6,183 bases of DNA from positions 1 to 6,183 of the forward strand of contig JAUPVN010000050.1 in the NCBI GenBank assembly GCA_030917025.1, read 5' to 3'. Of this stretch, positions 4,967-6,183 are shown piece after piece (positions within the stretch are counted from its first letter, which is position 1; each line of letters opens with the position of its first letter). The notes below the pieces were generated by a model. It had not been told where the DNA came from and ran no database searches. It worked only from the letters and a program-made list of their open reading frames with translations. Made by a program: the position numbers and the translations under genes. This DNA is from Patescibacteria group bacterium (GTDB lineage Bacteria; Patescibacteriota; Saccharimonadia; Saccharimonadales; CAIOMD01).

Positions 4967-5894
4967 AACTAGTATTATCAAAAGAATTAATAGATAATAT
5001 TATCGCTTGTGCCGTGGTTGATGGTACAAAGAGACCAGATAAATGCGTTGCCCATCTACCCAATATATACACCCTTGCCTCTAACATAAGTTCTGATGTG
5101 TCCTCAAATGATTGCACGGGGTTAAAAGCCCGATCATTCTCAGAATTAATTACGGATACTTTTAAACCGTGTTTAATTAATTCTGCAAGTAATTCCCTAA
5201 TATCAAAACTACTAGCAAATGTGGCTTCATGTTGTGTTTGAGTAAAATTAGTTGACAATCTTCTTGCGCTATCTGCAGCATATGTAGCTAATTTAAGCTT
5301 TTTCCTAAAGGGTAAATCTTTAATCAAGATAGCATCGTATGCGAGTTCACGTACCATACCATTCGCGGTCTTATTAAAGTTATTGCCTTCTATCAAACCC
5401 ATACTATTTAATACGATTAAGTGCTTAACTATGTCATTCTCGGTATTATTAGATGCCTCTGTTGCATGGGCACCATCACCACCGCCCATACTCCACCCAA
5501 CAATGTTAAATTTTTTGAATCCATGCCTAATAAATGCTTCATGCATAACGGCCAAATCATTATAGGCATGAGTCTCTTGTATCGGATATCTAGAATTATG
5601 ATTTCTGTGATGAGTTAAGGCATAACTAGGAAAACCATGTTGCGCCAATGCAATTTGTAATAATCTCATTGTGCTTTTTCCCGCACTAAAGCCTGGAGAA
5701 ATTAATATAGCTTCGTCTGTTAGATCCCGCCCAACGGGTTGATAGGCCACATCAACATTAGCGCCATGCAAAGTATCCTCTACACTAAAGTGTTCTGGTG
5801 GTAATAATAATTTATCGTCAAGCCACTCCTGTTCGTGAGATTGTGATTCTAGAGCAGGCACAATTAATCCACTAGATAAAATTTGTTCACGCAT
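4953..5894 (-). CDS. Alpha/beta hydrolase (serine nucleophile), substrate unknown
   Basis: The 313 residues show the alpha/beta hydrolase order of elements. The ILISPGFSAGKST stretch (63-75) sits where the oxyanion loop is found. The nucleophile elbow is NIVGWSMGGGDG (130-141) with Ser135. The acid is probably Asp254 in VINSENDRAFNP (248-259), and the His is His284 in RWATHLSGLFVP (280-291). No signal peptide or transmembrane segment is apparent, so it is likely cytoplasmic. It could be an esterase, lipase-like or acyl-transfer enzyme; the sequence does not decide. The ATG at 5892-5894 lies 11 bases after the stop of the HAD-family gene on the same strand, indicating cotranscription. No convincing Shine-Dalgarno site is visible. 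Its 3' end overlaps the DciA-like gene tail-to-tail by 14 bases, and no terminator is visible on either strand there, so opposing transcripts probably run into each other. Confidence 0.85.
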   Translation of the reverse strand: MREQILSSGLIVPALESQSHEQEWLDDKLLLPPEHFSVEDTLHGANVDVAYQPVGRDLTDEAILISPGFSAGKSTMRLLQIALAQHGFPSYALTHHRNHNSRYPIQETHAYNDLAVMHEAFIRHGFKKFNIVGWSMGGGDGAHATEASNNTENDIVKHLIVLNSMGLIEGNNFNKTANGMVRELAYDAILIKDLPFRKKLKLATYAADSARRLSTNFTQTQHEATFASSFDIRELLAELIKHGLKVSVINSENDRAFNPVQSFEDTSELMLEARVYILGRWATHLSGLFVPSTTAQAIILSINSFDNTSFTQP

Positions 5895-5905
5895 AATATA
5901 TCATT

Positions 5906-6183
5906 CTAAGCATATTTCAAACATTGTAAAAGTTTGGGTTTAAAGTCTAAAAAGTCTTTATATAGTATATCTTGCATGCCAGCAGCGGCTGCGCCTTGGC
6001 AATTGATAAAATTATCATCTACCATAACGCAATCGCTTACATCTAAGCCTAGCTTATTGGCTATAAGCTCATAAATCGCCTCATCTGGCTTAGCAATTTT
6101 AACCTGAAAAGACAACATAACTTCATCAAAATAATCTACATATGGCACTATAAATTCTTTATAAGACCCTTGGTTAACATTAC
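5906..6183 (-). CDS. HAD-superfamily hydrolase, C-terminal part (gene enters from right edge)
   Basis: About 91 residues are visible and the frame stays open to the window edge. A GTG at 6146-6148 could be read as a start, but in-frame homology continues upstream (NVNQGSYKEFIVPYVDYFD), so it is an internal Val. The segment fits the C-terminal half of HAD subfamily I phosphatases: the YFDEVMLS stretch, the motif III Lys in VKIAKPDEAIYE (Lys at 6089-6091), and motif IV VMVDDNFIN with the Mg-binding Asp pair at 6014-6019, followed by GAAAAGM. The nucleophile DxD motif I and the cap lie beyond the window. Such enzymes remove phosphate from sugars, nucleotides or similar small molecules; the substrate cannot be told. 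The gene ends in TAG, the only non-TAA stop seen, 11 bases before the alpha/beta hydrolase. Confidence 0.88.
   Translation of the reverse strand, partial: NVNQGSYKEFIVPYVDYFDEVMLSFQVKIAKPDEAIYELIANKLGLDVSDCVMVDDNFINCQGAAAAGMQDILYKDFLDFKPKLLQCLKYA

Noticed and set aside
4970..5004. Hairpin TATTATC ... GATAATA as terminator of the DciA-like gene
   Set aside because: The stem is almost all A-T, the loop is 13 bases, no T run follows, and it lies inside the coding end of the opposing hydrolase gene.
5014..5618. Three plus-strand open frames of 60-75 codons
   Set aside because: All lie antisense to the alpha/beta hydrolase, overlap one another in different frames and carry no recognisable motif.
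1..6183. Alternative genetic code with TGA read as an amino acid
   Set aside because: No gene stops at TGA, but none needs TGA as sense either: Trp uses TGG, Gly uses GGN, and all proteins are full length under the standard bacterial code.

Overview
This is an AT-rich, gene-dense bacterial window made almost entirely of housekeeping genes. Several traits suggest a small-genome lineage, most likely Patescibacteria/CPR and perhaps Saccharibacteria. They are a ribosomal protein S20 with a long Lys/Ala/Pro tail, a compact HolA, a MutM with an inserted GHP-containing loop, a very short DciA-like protein, scarce Shine-Dalgarno sites and tight spacing. The phylum is inferred from general gene character, not from a marker search. 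The standard bacterial code fits: six of the seven visible stop codons are TAA, one is TAG and none is TGA.

Layout. Positions 1-2032 (minus strand) hold a 658-residue DHH-phosphoesterase-like protein followed, 19 bases later, by the first 12 codons of truB, which runs off the left edge. This matches the rbfA-nrnA-truB order of many bacterial translation/RNA operons, but the DHH-like protein has lost most catalytic residues and carries a long low-complexity tail. Positions 2033-2195 are a divergent intergenic region with a clear sigma70-type promoter and Shine-Dalgarno site for rpsT (2196-2582, plus). rpsT ends in an intrinsic terminator whose hairpin overlaps the stop codon of the convergent holA (2617-3555, minus). 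mutM (3606-4505, minus) lies just upstream of holA.

Positions 4506-4729 form the largest non-coding gap (224 bases), between the divergent mutM and a 78-residue DciA/DUF721-like gene (4730-4966, plus). This gap contains a striking hairpin of about 70 bases capped by a cUACGg tetraloop on the plus strand. The DciA-like gene overlaps tail-to-tail by 14 bases with an alpha/beta hydrolase (4953-5894, minus). That hydrolase follows, after 11 bases, the C-terminal part of a HAD-family hydrolase which enters from the right edge.

Together the genes cover translation (truB, rpsT), chromosome replication (holA, DciA-like) and oxidative DNA repair (mutM), plus a hydrolase pair of unknown substrate. I see no mobile element, CRISPR array, tRNA or rRNA. 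The points most worth following are the degenerate DHH protein with its tail, the tetraloop hairpin between mutM and the DciA-like gene, and the tendency of genes to start 6-10 bases after a -10-like box without a ribosome binding site.
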